DNA from: Arthrobacter citreus
GTDB lineage: Bacteria; Bacillota; Bacilli; Bacillales; Bacillaceae_G
NCBI GenBank assembly: GCA_013200995.1
Contig: CP053688.1
Coordinates: 2,480,001-2,544,000 of the forward strand
Direction: 5' to 3'
DNA length: 64,000 nucleotides
Positions 36,098 to 46,334 of this stretch are shown here, piece after piece. The position numbers were made by a program, and so were the translations under genes. Below the pieces are notes generated by a model, which was not told where the DNA came from, ran no database searches, and saw only the letters and a list, made by a program, of their open reading frames with translations. Within the stretch, counting starts at the first letter, position 1; each line of letters opens with the position of its first letter.

Positions 36098-36313
36098 ATG
36101 CCAACATTTCTTGGTGCAATTGTTATCACAAGCAACGAAGGGAATATAAATACGGGAGATCTTAATAATATCTCTCCAAAAACTCAAACAAAATCATATT
36201 TCGGATCCGGTTCAGGTAATACTGGGTTTATCCCTGCAACAATTAGCGGCGCAAGTGCCACTAATACATTAGATGCTGATTTAGTTGATCAAAATGAAAT
36301 AGCAACTTTATAA
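36098..36313 (+). CDS. gerPF: Spore germination protein GerPF
   Basis: A 71-residue paralogue of GerPA, beginning MPTFLGAIVITSNEGNINTGDLNNISPKTQ. It is the last gene of the operon. AGAAAGGAG precedes the ATG, and the first terminator copy (36332-36356) follows. Confidence 0.93.
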   Translation: MPTFLGAIVITSNEGNINTGDLNNISPKTQTKSYFGSGSGNTGFIPATISGASATNTLDADLVDQNEIATL

Positions 36314-36331
36314 TTTCTTCTTCGATAAAAG

Positions 36332-36356
36332 GCGATGCAAATTAGCATCGCTTTTT
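36332..36356. terminator. Terminator, copy 1 (after gerPF)
   Basis: GCGATGCAAATTAGCATCGC forms a perfect hairpin and is followed by T5. It matches the copy at 36589-36613 at 24 of 25 positions. Confidence 0.9.
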
Positions 36357-36371
36357 CTTTGTGTTGAAATG

Positions 36372-36535
36372 ACCCCTTATGAGTTACATATTTTCATTAT
36401 CTTGCTCTTTTCCTTACTCATGAGCCCTCAGTGAACCCTTTACGAGCAAGTTATGACCAGCTTCATGTTTATTTGTACTCACGATTCTATTTTATTAAGT
36501 AATATTCTACAACCACATGAACTTTTCATGAGTAT
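36372..36535. repeat. Dispersed ACTCAT/ATGAG intergenic repeat, locus B
   Basis: At least three degenerate units lie between the two terminator copies: CCCCTTATGAGTTAC (near 36373), TTACTCATGAGCCC with a second half-site GAACCCTTTACGAGC (36414-36447), and CATGAACTTTTCATGAGTAT (36516-36535). They share the core of the repeats at 1779-1842 and 62712-62848. No ORF is present. Confidence 0.6.
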
Positions 36536-36588
36536 CTTCAATTTCTTTGTCAATATTGACTAGGTACGATTTCACCACGTTGAAAAAA

Positions 36589-36613
36589 GCGATGCAAACT
36601 AGCATCGCTTTTT
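36589..36613. terminator. Terminator, copy 2 (after addA)
   Basis: GCGATGCAAACTAGCATCGC plus T5, with one mismatch to copy 1. Its position suits the reverse-strand addA transcript. Confidence 0.9.
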
Positions 36614-36614
36614 T

Positions 36615-39600
36615 CTATAATTCTACAATATGACCGCCATCGAAAAAGTATAGATATTTTGCTTTAACCTTCTTATCCATTCCAGCTTCGATTGCTTTTG
36701 AATAAAGATCAAGCTGAATACCGTATCTTCTTATGGCTTCTTTTTTCAATGCTTCATCAGTAGTAAATGCTTCAGTTCGATCTGTTTTATAATCAATTAG
36801 GATCGCTTCTTCACCATCGATTAAAAGTAAGTCAATAATCCCTTGAATTAATACCACTTCTTCTTCATCTTGCCAATCTTTATAAATTTCATTTGTTGAA
36901 ACACCATAACTAAAAGGTACTTCACGTAACTTTTGATGAGTGTTTTTCACTAATTGACCAAGTTCTGATTGACAGAAATCAAAGATTTCCATGCTATTGA
37001 CGGCTTCTCCTTGTTCATGTGTAATTAGTTCCTTTAGAATCATACTACTGATTTGATTCATAATTTCTTCATGAGAAGAAATAAATTGATAATCTAAATT
37101 TTGCATTACAGCATGGGTCGCAGTTCCTTTTTCAGCCTGGTTCATCTTTTGTTCTGAGATAAATTTTGGTCGTTCAAGAGGATAAGCTTTTGTTGTAGTT
37201 CTTATAAAACTTTCATTATACGGCTCTTCTTCTTGCATTTTTCTTTTTAATTCTGTTACAGATTGCTTTGGTCGATATAACGTTGATTGACTATAACTAT
37301 ATTGCCATTTTAATTGATTTTCTATTTTTTCATAAAGCTCGTCATTTTTGATATTGATTGGCTCTCTTAGCTGAAAAGCTTGAAATATTTCAGTTTTATT
37401 ATTTTCTACTTCTTCAGTTTCCATTAATTGAATAGTAGAAGCATCAACAATCGAATAATTCCAACGACATGGATAAAATTGAATTTCATTTTTGGTTTGC
37501 CATAGATCATCCTGAAGTCTAATTGCGCTACTAGAATCATGACGAATGATCGATGGTCCAATCCAATCAAGATAGTTTTTTGCACCACTAATTATATTTA
37601 ATGGTAGGAGCCACTCTTTATGATTTTCAACTTCTTTCCAGCTTTCGATTATTTTTTGTGCGTCCTTTACCTTACCTACAAGTATTAGTTTTTCCCTTGC
37701 ACGGGTTAATGCAACATAAAGAATACGTAACTCCTCAGATATTAATTCTCGTTGTTCCTTACGCTTGATTGTTTCCTTTAATAGAGTTGAATTTGTAGTG
37801 CGATACGTCGGATGAACATAATTCATCCCTAGTCCTAGCTCTTTTTGTAATATAAATTTCGCATTTAAATCTTGCATATTAAATTGCTTAGCTGTATTCA
37901 CAACAAACACGACAGGAAACTCTAGGCCTTTACTTTTATGTATTGTCATCATCTGTACGATATTTTCTTGATCACTTACAATACGAACCTCATCTAGTTT
38001 TTCGTCTCTTTCCTGCATTCGATCTAAAAATCTTAAAAATTGAAATAGACTTCTATAGTTCGATTCTTCTAACGCTTTTGCACGATCAAATATTGTAATT
38101 AGATTTGCCTGTCTTTGCTTCCCTCCAGGCAAACCTCCGACAAAGTCATAATAAGTCGACTCATTTAATACCTTCCAGATAAAGATTGAAAGTGTTTCTC
38201 TTTTTACATGCCGCTTCCATTCCTTTATTTGTTGAAAGAAATTTGCTAATTTAATTGATAATTGCTTATGGCGATTTTCAAAGTTATTTGTATACGCTTG
38301 ACATGCGTCATAAAAAGATCCCTTTTTATGGTCAAGTCTGATCACCGTTAATTCTGGTTCCGTTAGCCCTACAATTGGAGAGCGTAAGACAGATGCAAGC
38401 GGGATATCTTGAATCGTATTATCGATTAGCTTTAATAAATTTAAAAACACAGCCACTTCAATTGTTTGAAATAAGTCCTTCGATTTTTCAGCATATAAAG
38501 GGATTCCAAGAGCTTTACATTCCTCAATATATAAATCCGCATTCGATAATGAACGTCCTAATATCGCGATATCGCTGTATTTAACTGGTCTCATTTCTCC
38601 AGTTTTTTCGGTAACCAAATATTCACTTTCAATTAAGTCCTTTATTCTCCTTGCTACATATCTAGCTTCAATTTGTTCCAGTTTTTCTTCGACAAGCTCA
38701 TCATCTTCTTGCTCGCTAATTTCAGAAACGTCATCTTCTTCAGCAGAGTTTGTTAATAAAATCAATTCTGAAGTGCAAAAAGAGTATTCTGGATAGCTTG
38801 CTCCTAACTTCAACATAGCATCTTCATCATATTCAATACCGCCAACTTCTCTTCCCATGATTTGTTGAAAGATAAAATTGGTTGCATCTAATACTTCCGC
38901 TCTACTTCTAAAATTTTTAGATAAATCAATCCTCAAACCTGTTCGATCATTTAACTCTTTTTCATATTGATTATATTTATTGATAAATAACTGTGGTTCC
39001 GCTAAACGAAAACGATAGATTGATTGTTTAACATCGCCAACCATAAATAAATTTCCATCCGAGCCTGTACCTTTTGTAATTAATCTTAATATCGATTCTT
39101 GAACATAATTCGTATCTTGATATTCATCGACTAATACTTCGCTAAATTTTTCTTGATAAACCCTTGCAACCGAAGAAGGCAGCAATTGTTCTGTTTCTTC
39201 TTTATCCTTTAAAATTTCGAGTGCATAATGCTCTAAATCATTGAAATCTAAAATTCCATTTTCTAGCTTTGCTTGTTTAAACAACACGATAAAGTTATTA
39301 ACAAGCCCGATTAATTTTTCGACTAGAGGCTTCAATTCAATTATTTGTTTTAACTGATGATTAATGTTTCGACTAAAATACTTTTCTTTCAAATCATCAA
39401 TTTTCTTTTTAACATCTTTACGGAAATTAGCCGCTAATTCTTTTTTCTGTTGATCCCCTTCTGTCTTTTTAATAATAGGCAGACGAGTAAACGCTATTTT
39501 TTGTAGACCGATATTGATTTCTTCCCATGTTTTTTCTGAAACATGATATAAACACTCTAAATTGCTATATTCTTCTTTAAATACATCGAAATACTTTATT

Positions 39601-40358
39601 GGACCATCGGGACTTTCAATTAAATCTAAAGCTTGTTTATAAGCATTTATACAAGTAATGATGTCTTCTTGAATAAATCTCTTTAGTTCTTGAATAAAAG
39701 GAATATCGTCAACTAATTTATCTTTTACGTCATATTGTTGAATGAACGTATTTAAAAACTCGCTTGGATTTGGATTAGAAATTGCATGACGATACAGCTT
39801 TAAAATTAATTTTGGTAAATCATTATCATCGCGATCGCTTGTATAACGATTAACTAAATCAAAGAAGACTAAATTAGAATCATCACTATACTCTGCTTCC
39901 ATTAATTCTTCTAACACTTCATCCATCAGTAATTGGATTTCTACTTCTTCTGCTGTACGGAAATTTGGATCTAACTCAACCATATAGTAATTTGATCGAA
40001 TGACTTCAGTACAAAAAGAGTGGATTGTCGAGATCGACGCTTTATTTAACAAAGAAGCTTGTTTTCGTAAATGATCCGATTCGGGATTATTTACAAGTTG
40101 CTTCTCTAATGCGACTCCAATTCTTTCTTTCATTTCCTGGGCACTTGCTTTAGTAAAGGTAACGACAAGTAATTCATCAACATTAATCGGATTTTCTTCA
40201 CGAATAATCTTTTGAATGATTCGCTCAACAAGAACAGCAGTCTTTCCAGAACCAGCAGCAGCGGCAACTAGAATGTCTGACCCTTCGAGATCTATCGCCT
40301 TTTGCTGGTCGACCGTCCATTTTGTTTTACTAGCATTATTTTCTTCCTTACTCATCAT
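36615..40358 (-). CDS. addA: ATP-dependent helicase/nuclease subunit AddA
   Basis: This 1247-residue subunit of the RecBCD-like AddAB enzyme processes double-strand ends for recombination. The UvrD-type helicase starts with TVDQQKAIDLEG (Q-motif) and AAAGSGKTAVLVERI (Walker A). VDEYQDTNYVQ is motif II, and MTIHKSKGLEFPVVFV and LYVALTRAREKL are motifs V and VI. The C-terminal RecB-like nuclease is intact: GIIDLLLIDGEEAILIDYKTDR has the catalytic Asp and the Asp-Tyr-Lys. It overlaps the end of addB by 11 bp. sbcDC, which follows addA in B. subtilis, is absent here. Confidence 0.97.
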   Translation of the reverse strand: MMSKEENNASKTKWTVDQQKAIDLEGSDILVAAAAGSGKTAVLVERIIQKIIREENPINVDELLVVTFTKASAQEMKERIGVALEKQLVNNPESDHLRKQASLLNKASISTIHSFCTEVIRSNYYMVELDPNFRTAEEVEIQLLMDEVLEELMEAEYSDDSNLVFFDLVNRYTSDRDDNDLPKLILKLYRHAISNPNPSEFLNTFIQQYDVKDKLVDDIPFIQELKRFIQEDIITCINAYKQALDLIESPDGPIKYFDVFKEEYSNLECLYHVSEKTWEEINIGLQKIAFTRLPIIKKTEGDQQKKELAANFRKDVKKKIDDLKEKYFSRNINHQLKQIIELKPLVEKLIGLVNNFIVLFKQAKLENGILDFNDLEHYALEILKDKEETEQLLPSSVARVYQEKFSEVLVDEYQDTNYVQESILRLITKGTGSDGNLFMVGDVKQSIYRFRLAEPQLFINKYNQYEKELNDRTGLRIDLSKNFRSRAEVLDATNFIFQQIMGREVGGIEYDEDAMLKLGASYPEYSFCTSELILLTNSAEEDDVSEISEQEDDELVEEKLEQIEARYVARRIKDLIESEYLVTEKTGEMRPVKYSDIAILGRSLSNADLYIEECKALGIPLYAEKSKDLFQTIEVAVFLNLLKLIDNTIQDIPLASVLRSPIVGLTEPELTVIRLDHKKGSFYDACQAYTNNFENRHKQLSIKLANFFQQIKEWKRHVKRETLSIFIWKVLNESTYYDFVGGLPGGKQRQANLITIFDRAKALEESNYRSLFQFLRFLDRMQERDEKLDEVRIVSDQENIVQMMTIHKSKGLEFPVVFVVNTAKQFNMQDLNAKFILQKELGLGMNYVHPTYRTTNSTLLKETIKRKEQRELISEELRILYVALTRAREKLILVGKVKDAQKIIESWKEVENHKEWLLPLNIISGAKNYLDWIGPSIIRHDSSSAIRLQDDLWQTKNEIQFYPCRWNYSIVDASTIQLMETEEVENNKTEIFQAFQLREPINIKNDELYEKIENQLKWQYSYSQSTLYRPKQSVTELKRKMQEEEPYNESFIRTTTKAYPLERPKFISEQKMNQAEKGTATHAVMQNLDYQFISSHEEIMNQISSMILKELITHEQGEAVNSMEIFDFCQSELGQLVKNTHQKLREVPFSYGVSTNEIYKDWQDEEEVVLIQGIIDLLLIDGEEAILIDYKTDRTEAFTTDEALKKEAIRRYGIQLDLYSKAIEAGMDKKVKAKYLYFFDGGHIVEL

Positions 40359-43300
40359 GCTTCACCGCCTCTATCATTTTTTGTATTGCTGCACCATCTT
40401 CTAAAGGAGGTAAAATACGATATTCATTTCCTTTTACATTTGCATCGAATTGACAAACTGATTGATACGAGCAATATGTACATGGAATTTTATCCTTTTG
40501 TTGGTATGGGTTCGCTTCAACGAATCCGTTATAGATTTGCTGACCAGCTTCAGTAAATTTTTGCTTTATAAAGTTCGTCATCATTGGATATTGTTCAGGC
40601 TTTACTGTTTTAGAATATTTTGCAATGTACTCTCCATTTTTTTTAAGCTTAATTGGTACGATTTTCGAAGAACCTCCATCTTCAATTAAAGCTTCATCCA
40701 TTAATGAATTACTTTCACGATCTTCCAACAGTAATCCATTCATTTTAAACTTTTTAAAGATTTCGTCTTGTATTTCATCGAACTCAATTTCATTTTTAAT
40801 TTTTACAATTGGATTTTGAACATGGAAATAAAGTATTCCAGCAGGGTCTGCAGGTTTACCGAGTAATGCAGTTGAATTCGCTACAGCTATATCTAAATAA
40901 GTTAGTAATTGTAATGCCAGACCATAATAAACATCAGATAATTTTAATTCCTTTTTAGTTGACTTATAGTCCAAAATTCGTAAATATTCGCCTTTTTCAC
41001 TCGACGCTTTATCAATCCGGTCAATTCGACCATTTAATACCATTCTTTTCTTTCCATCAATAGGTAGTTCATATGAATTTAATTGTTTACCAATACCAAA
41101 TGGAACTTCTAAAGCAACTGGAATAAATTTACCTGCATGCTCTTGTTGACTTAAGATTGATGATACTTTTGAAATTACGTCTTTCATTTTTTTCTTTAAG
41201 AACATATATCGGTTTGTGCTTAGTAAAATTTCACGTTGAAACTTAGGTGATATTTCATCTACTACTCTCGCTGCTAATTCATCACACTCTGCATTCGTTA
41301 AATTACTCCAACTTTTTCCTGCCTGCAATAGATTCTCTCCAATTATTGTTAATGCACTATGGAAAAGTTGACCCATATCGAATGATTCAAATTTATAAAT
41401 TTCACGTTCTTGTAGCTTTAATCCGTATCGTGCAAAATGAGCATAAGCACATTGATGGAAAAGCTCAATTCTTGATACCGAACCACTTAATTCTTCTCCA
41501 TATAATTCTGTACTTAACTCTTCTCCAAGGTCTTTTGCAATATTGTTATACATTACACTACTAATAACTTTATAAAGTTTATCTTTAGAATCTGAATCTT
41601 CGCGTAAAAAGTTATATAGCATCCACCATAAATCCATATTAGACTCAGTCTCTTGAGTTGACCAAGCTTGAAGCTGGGTAACTAAACTTGATAGTGCAGT
41701 TCCATTATTCGTAATAAATGAAAGCTGTTCTTCTACTGAACTAAATAATAAATCTCCACTTTCAAAGCGTTGCTGTACATTTGGGAATATCGATTTAATC
41801 CTTTGAATTAGACTTGAAGGCGCAAGTCCTTTTCCGTCATCATTTGCCAAAGGATAACTGAATATTAACTCATGACTTGCCCGATTAATCCCAGTATATA
41901 TATTAAAATTTTCTACGAACAATTGATGCTTACTAGTTGGCGCAACCTCAACGCCAAATGATTGTAAAAACTCTCTTGCAGTATCACCTAACAATCCATC
42001 CTCATTAGCTTTTCTTGGGATAATCCCTTCATTTACACCAATGATGTATGCGCACTTTACATTTTGTAATCGTGAATGATCAAAATTAGCAATATTTACT
42101 TGATCTAATGAAGCAGGTACGTTAGCAAATTGAAGCGATTGAAAACCCGTTTGAAGAATTTCAAAAAATGTTTTACGTGACAGCTTCTCCGTACCAATTA
42201 ATTCGACACACTCATCTAAAAGATTAATAAATCCTTTCCATACTTGTTCGTGATCTTTACTTTCGATTAAATTGGAACGCTTTTCTGCTTCATCTTTTAA
42301 GCGTTGAAGTTTTCTAGAAATATCTAGTGACTCAACAAATTCGTATAATGCTACACACATTTCTCTTACATTTTTTGCATTTTTTAAATTGCTTTGAAAT
42401 GATCGAACTGGCCCCACTAATAAATTTCTTACTGAATTTATTAAAGCCTCAAATTCTAGTTCTTCATTTGTTACTCCTTTTTCAATTCCATCAGTAGAAC
42501 GATATTTACGATACTTCCATGGCTCATCAATCGTCCACCTTTTCCCTTGTTTCCCATATGCAATGCAATAGTTTTCAAATAACTCTAACTGCTCACGATT
42601 TTTATCGCTATTGCTTTCAAACGGGTAAACTAACTCTGTCTTATATGCATTAAAAACTGATTCATACCGCCAATTTTTTTGAATGATATCAAAAGTAGCC
42701 TGTAAAAACGTAAACAATGGATGAGTTAACATTGAACGCTTTTCTTCTATAAAAATCGGTATTTGATAAGCATGGAAAATAGTAGAGATTAAATGTGAAT
42801 AAGTCTCACTGTTTCTCAAAAAAATCGCCATATCACGATATCGGTAGCCTTTATCTCGTACTTTATGAAGTATATCTTTTGCAATCGCGTGAATCTCTGA
42901 CCTACGATTTGATGCCGAAATAATTTTAATCCCCTCTGACTCAAAAGATGGTGTTACTGGTCTACTATCAAAATTCTTTTCAAAATAGCTCAAGCCATTC
43001 GATAAATTCCTTAAATTTTCGCGGCAAATTATTGACTTGTCAATAGATTGCTTCGTATTTAAAGCAATCTCCTTAATTTGTTGATATAAAATTGCAGGCT
43101 TGTGAAATAAATTTAATTCATGCGGTAATAAATCATCGTATGGACGGTCAACCGTTAATGAGAACTTAACTTCACTACAATATTTCATTAACTCCTCAAC
43201 AACATTACGCTCTTGTGGCGCTAAATCATAATAACCATCAATATAAATAATGCTATCTTTTATATACTCACTTTTAGGTAGCTCTTGAATTAATAAATTT

Positions 43301-43854
43301 AAATAGTCTTCCGAATCAAGATATTTATCTTTCATATATGTATTAAAAGCATCAAATACAATTTGAATATCATTTATCTTTTGTTGAATAAAGAGATGAT
43401 CTTTTGAGGAATTTTGTTCCATTTGCAAAATCACGGAAGATAGTTCATCTGAAGAAACTTGGAATCCTTTAAACTCTGAAATAAGAGAAGTTAATTCCTT
43501 GTAGAACCCTTGTCGATCAGCGACGTGATGAAATACCTTTAATTCCTCTTTCTTTTCCTCAATAATCTTTCGAAGAATCATTGAAATACCAATTTCTCCG
43601 ATATGAATCCGACTAATTCCACCGGTTTCCTGTAAAACCTTCCAAGCTAGTCTTGCAAAACTAAAAACTTGTGAATTAATAATAGCCTTCTTCTCTTGCC
43701 TTCTGACTAATTCATATTCCATCTGAAATGTCATTTGGTCAGGTACAATAAATATGATATTTTTTGTTTCTTTTTTTAATCTATCTGTAATTTCATTTAA
43801 AATATAATGTGTTTTCCCACTGCCTGCACGTCCTAAAATAAATTGAAACGACAT
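40348..43854 (-). CDS. addB: ATP-dependent helicase/deoxyribonuclease subunit AddB
   Basis: ATG 43854 is eight bases after AAAGGAG; an upstream in-frame GTG (43863) abuts that site. The 1168-residue protein has Walker A ILGRAGSGKTHYIL, inactive helicase-like domains and a C-terminal nuclease (RILDYKSTKKEL). The four-Cys iron-sulfur staple is visible: FHQCAYAHFARY and CTYCSYQSVC. AddB recognises Chi sites and, with AddA, resects DNA ends. The gene is first in the addBA operon, downstream of a signal peptidase gene as in B. subtilis. Confidence 0.97.
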   Translation of the reverse strand: MSFQFILGRAGSGKTHYILNEITDRLKKETKNIIFIVPDQMTFQMEYELVRRQEKKAIINSQVFSFARLAWKVLQETGGISRIHIGEIGISMILRKIIEEKKEELKVFHHVADRQGFYKELTSLISEFKGFQVSSDELSSVILQMEQNSSKDHLFIQQKINDIQIVFDAFNTYMKDKYLDSEDYLNLLIQELPKSEYIKDSIIYIDGYYDLAPQERNVVEELMKYCSEVKFSLTVDRPYDDLLPHELNLFHKPAILYQQIKEIALNTKQSIDKSIICRENLRNLSNGLSYFEKNFDSRPVTPSFESEGIKIISASNRRSEIHAIAKDILHKVRDKGYRYRDMAIFLRNSETYSHLISTIFHAYQIPIFIEEKRSMLTHPLFTFLQATFDIIQKNWRYESVFNAYKTELVYPFESNSDKNREQLELFENYCIAYGKQGKRWTIDEPWKYRKYRSTDGIEKGVTNEELEFEALINSVRNLLVGPVRSFQSNLKNAKNVREMCVALYEFVESLDISRKLQRLKDEAEKRSNLIESKDHEQVWKGFINLLDECVELIGTEKLSRKTFFEILQTGFQSLQFANVPASLDQVNIANFDHSRLQNVKCAYIIGVNEGIIPRKANEDGLLGDTAREFLQSFGVEVAPTSKHQLFVENFNIYTGINRASHELIFSYPLANDDGKGLAPSSLIQRIKSIFPNVQQRFESGDLLFSSVEEQLSFITNNGTALSSLVTQLQAWSTQETESNMDLWWMLYNFLREDSDSKDKLYKVISSVMYNNIAKDLGEELSTELYGEELSGSVSRIELFHQCAYAHFARYGLKLQEREIYKFESFDMGQLFHSALTIIGENLLQAGKSWSNLTNAECDELAARVVDEISPKFQREILLSTNRYMFLKKKMKDVISKVSSILSQQEHAGKFIPVALEVPFGIGKQLNSYELPIDGKKRMVLNGRIDRIDKASSEKGEYLRILDYKSTKKELKLSDVYYGLALQLLTYLDIAVANSTALLGKPADPAGILYFHVQNPIVKIKNEIEFDEIQDEIFKKFKMNGLLLEDRESNSLMDEALIEDGGSSKIVPIKLKKNGEYIAKYSKTVKPEQYPMMTNFIKQKFTEAGQQIYNGFVEANPYQQKDKIPCTYCSYQSVCQFDANVKGNEYRILPPLEDGAAIQKMIEAVKHDE

Positions 43855-43984
43855 TAAATTCACTCCTTTGAAGCAGGCCCATAGTAATTTTGGTACATAG
43901 GTAAAGTCCTAAAGACCTTGCCCCCAATTTCTCCTGCTTTTTTCGTTTTACGTGCTCTTCCTGTCTTTTCTGCCCCTAATAATA

Positions 43985-44010
43985 AAAGCCCCTATAAGGA
44001 GCTTATTTGT
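43985..44010 (-). terminator. Terminator of the signal peptidase gene
   Basis: On the reverse strand AAGCTCC-TTATA-GGGGCTTTT forms a short hairpin that ends in T4. It overlaps the last codons of the gene. Confidence 0.6.
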
Positions 44011-44554
44011 TAAAATTCGTATTCAAACTTGAAAGCGGCCAATATAGTAAATCGACCTTCCCTACAATTTTATCAATTTTTACAAATCCAAACAAACGAC
44101 TATCATAACTTTTTGGTCGATTGTCACCTTCTACAAACACATAACCAGGAGGAACTTTAGCTTTACCCGTAATTTCGTTTAAATTAAAGTCACCAGTAAA
44201 AGGTGTTCCCTTTAGTGTATTTTTGTAATCATTTAAAAATGGTTCACTCCATTTTTTATCGTTAATATAAAGTTGATCATCCTTATATTCGATTGAATCT
44301 CCGGGTAAACCAATAACTCGTTTAACATAATCCTCTTGTTTATTTGCATGAAAGACTATTACATCAAATCTTTTTATATTACTTAATTCATATCCAAATT
44401 TATTTATTACTAGTAAATTTCCATTCTTTAAAGTTGGCATCATAGACTCTCCATCAACTACATAAGTAGAAAATAGAAAAGTTCGAACAATAAAAGCAAT
44501 TGCGATTCCGATAAAGATCGCTTTTCCCCAATCAAATACTTCTTTTCTTAGCAT
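44003..44554 (-). CDS. Type I signal peptidase
   Basis: The ATG at 44554 is preferred to an upstream TTG because the GGGAGAGAG site suits it. The 183-residue protein has one N-terminal membrane helix (about 12-32), the catalytic Ser in VDGESMMPTL, the catalytic Lys in DYVKRVIGLPGDS and the conserved FVEGDNRPKSYDSRLFG. It cleaves export signal peptides on the outer membrane face. In position, between yhjE-type and addB genes, it corresponds to SipV of B. subtilis. Confidence 0.93.
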   Translation of the reverse strand: MLRKEVFDWGKAIFIGIAIAFIVRTFLFSTYVVDGESMMPTLKNGNLLVINKFGYELSNIKRFDVIVFHANKQEDYVKRVIGLPGDSIEYKDDQLYINDKKWSEPFLNDYKNTLKGTPFTGDFNLNEITGKAKVPPGYVFVEGDNRPKSYDSRLFGFVKIDKIVGKVDLLYWPLSSLNTNFNK

Positions 44555-44587
44555 AAACAAACTCTCTCCCTTTTGAGTAATAATGCT

Positions 44588-45229
44588 TTATTGCTCATCA
44601 GATGATTGAGGTGTACCCTTTTTCTCTGTTGTTTTTTCTTTGATGTCCATACGTTTCTCAATCACTTTTCCAACAATCCACAATATAAAAATAAATATTC
44701 CTATATATAATGCTTTAATTGGATTTTGAAACACAGAAGTCAAATCTTTCCCTAAATAGCTAATCACTGCAATCATTGTAAACTTTCCAAGTACTAATGC
44801 AATTAGAAACTGGGAAATTTTAATACGGGACAAACCTGCTACAATATTTATTAAAAAAGATGGAGAGAACGGAAAAGCAAACATGATAAAAATTGGACCA
44901 AATCCTCTTTTTTCAATCCATCCAATTGAAGATTCTACTTTCTTATGCTTACTTAAAAATGAAAAAAATCGTTTCTGACCAAATTTCCTCACAGCATAAA
45001 ATAATAAAATGGAACCTAAGCAAGAACCAATCCAAGAATATAAAAATCCTAATAACGGTCCAAATGCCGCAGCATTAGCAAATATAAAAACGACCAAAGG
45101 TAAAATTGGGCATAACGCTTCAAGAAATGGCATGGATATCCCAACTAATGGACCATAATCTTTGTATTGTTGAATAAGATGTAAAAAATGTTCCTCTGTA
45201 AAAAAAGCCTTTATGTCAAAAACGTTCAT
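44588..45229 (-). CDS. yhjE: TVP38/TMEM64 (VTT-domain) membrane protein, YhjE-like
   Basis: A 213-residue protein with about five membrane helices and a reentrant VTT domain. Family segments are PFLEALCPILPLVVFIFANAAAFGPLLGFLYSWIGSCLGS and FPFSPSFLINIVAGLSRI. The C-terminal tail is charged (KEKTTEKKGTPQSSDEQ). VTT proteins include DedA-type transporters implicated in lipid recycling; the substrate is unknown here. It lies 33 bases upstream of the signal peptidase gene and is probably cotranscribed, as in yhjE-sipV. AAGGAGA precedes the ATG. Confidence 0.85.
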   Translation of the reverse strand: MNVFDIKAFFTEEHFLHLIQQYKDYGPLVGISMPFLEALCPILPLVVFIFANAAAFGPLLGFLYSWIGSCLGSILLFYAVRKFGQKRFFSFLSKHKKVESSIGWIEKRGFGPIFIMFAFPFSPSFLINIVAGLSRIKISQFLIALVLGKFTMIAVISYLGKDLTSVFQNPIKALYIGIFIFILWIVGKVIEKRMDIKEKTTEKKGTPQSSDEQ

Positions 45230-45434
45230 CTAAATATGAATCTCCTTAAGCCGTATTTCTATATTGATATCCTTACTGTTAACATTATCACATATAACTA
45301 TTTATTCAATAATAATAAATGATTCTAACTATTATTTTTTGTCATAAATTGCCTCATTTTATTTGAAGTACTTTTTTACTAATTTATTCCTAATAATCCT
45401 TAATTAAATTCTAACAAATGATCGATGAATAAAC

Positions 45435-45472
45435 TAAAAAAACTACTTTACTAAATGTAAAAGTAGTCAAAA
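45435..45472 (-). terminator. Terminator of comK
   Basis: On the reverse strand GACTACTTTTAC / GTAAAGTAGTTTT form a hairpin ending in T-rich sequence just beyond the comK stop. Confidence 0.75.
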
Positions 45473-45487
45473 ATTTAATCTTCCGCT

Positions 45488-46066
45488 TTATTTTTCGTGT
45501 ACCGTTACTCCTTTTATATAAGAAGTAATTTCTTTATCAGGAACTAATCTATAATTTCTTTGTTGTACATTCTCAGGATTGAGTCGATCTTCATAAATAG
45601 CTCTTAAATGGGCAGTTCGATATAATTGATTTTCAAATGAACCGCGGGATATATCTAGTGGGAGTTCAACACCATTAAAAAATTCAACAATTGATCGATT
45701 ATATTTACCGCCTTTGAATTTTGCAACGTGATTGTAGGAGATCCAAGAACATTCTACTTTTAAAGAAGATGAAGTGGGGAAAAAGAAAATTTGATTCATT
45801 GAGCTGATTGCAATTGGTGGTTTGTGAGTAATGGATATCATTTGTTTTGTGCCTTCACGCCTGCCGCGATAACTGCTTCCAAAATAAGCGCAGCTTCTCT
45901 CAATAATTTCAATCGGCTTCATTAGTACATAAAAATTATCATCTGATTCCAATACCTTTGAAATCACTACTAAATCCACCGTAAACTCAGGTATGATTGC
46001 CATTGTTGATTTGTTGATTTCATACTCGTTTAGTACCTTAACTTTTCCTTTCGAATTATTCATCAT
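45488..46066 (-). CDS. comK: Competence transcription factor ComK
   Basis: This is the master activator of DNA-uptake genes, 192 residues as in B. subtilis. Conserved blocks are RSCAYFGSSYRGRREGTKQMISITHKPPI, NQIFFFPTSSS, CSWISYNHV and FENQLYRTAHLRAIYEDR. ComK binds paired AAAA-N5-TTTT boxes as dimers. I could not find a convincing pair in its own upstream region, so autoregulation is unproven. It is the same neighbourhood as in B. subtilis (comK near yhjE-sipV-addBA). GAAGGAG precedes the ATG. The gene appears intact, so competence regulation is possible. Confidence 0.93.
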   Translation of the reverse strand: MMNNSKGKVKVLNEYEINKSTMAIIPEFTVDLVVISKVLESDDNFYVLMKPIEIIERSCAYFGSSYRGRREGTKQMISITHKPPIAISSMNQIFFFPTSSSLKVECSWISYNHVAKFKGGKYNRSIVEFFNGVELPLDISRGSFENQLYRTAHLRAIYEDRLNPENVQQRNYRLVPDKEITSYIKGVTVHEK

Positions 46067-46291
46067 TACAACTCCTTCTGTTATTAGTTTTGAGTACTGT
46101 TAAATATCGAAAAGTTTTAAAAATACCAATCTCTAAATTTAACAACACCAATAAAAAGTTTTTTAACACGAAGTATAGTAGCAAACATAGATGTTAGAAA
46201 AATAATATCATAAATTATTATTAGCAAAATCAATATTTAAATAGTTTAACAAAAGTGTCAATGTTTACTAAATTTTAGGATAATAGCCATA

Positions 46292-46331
46292 AAAAAACCA
46301 CTTTCTCTTGTAGTAGAAAAAGTGGTTTCTT
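46292..46331 (-). terminator. Terminator of aceBA
   Basis: AAACCACTTT / AAAGTGGTTT form a hairpin with A-rich and T-rich flanks immediately after aceA. Confidence 0.85.
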
Positions 46332-46334
46332 TCA

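Noticed and set aside
46067..46290. ComK autoregulatory boxes upstream of comK
   Set aside because: Several A- and T-runs exist, but no pair with the required AAAA-N5-TTTT spacing was found.
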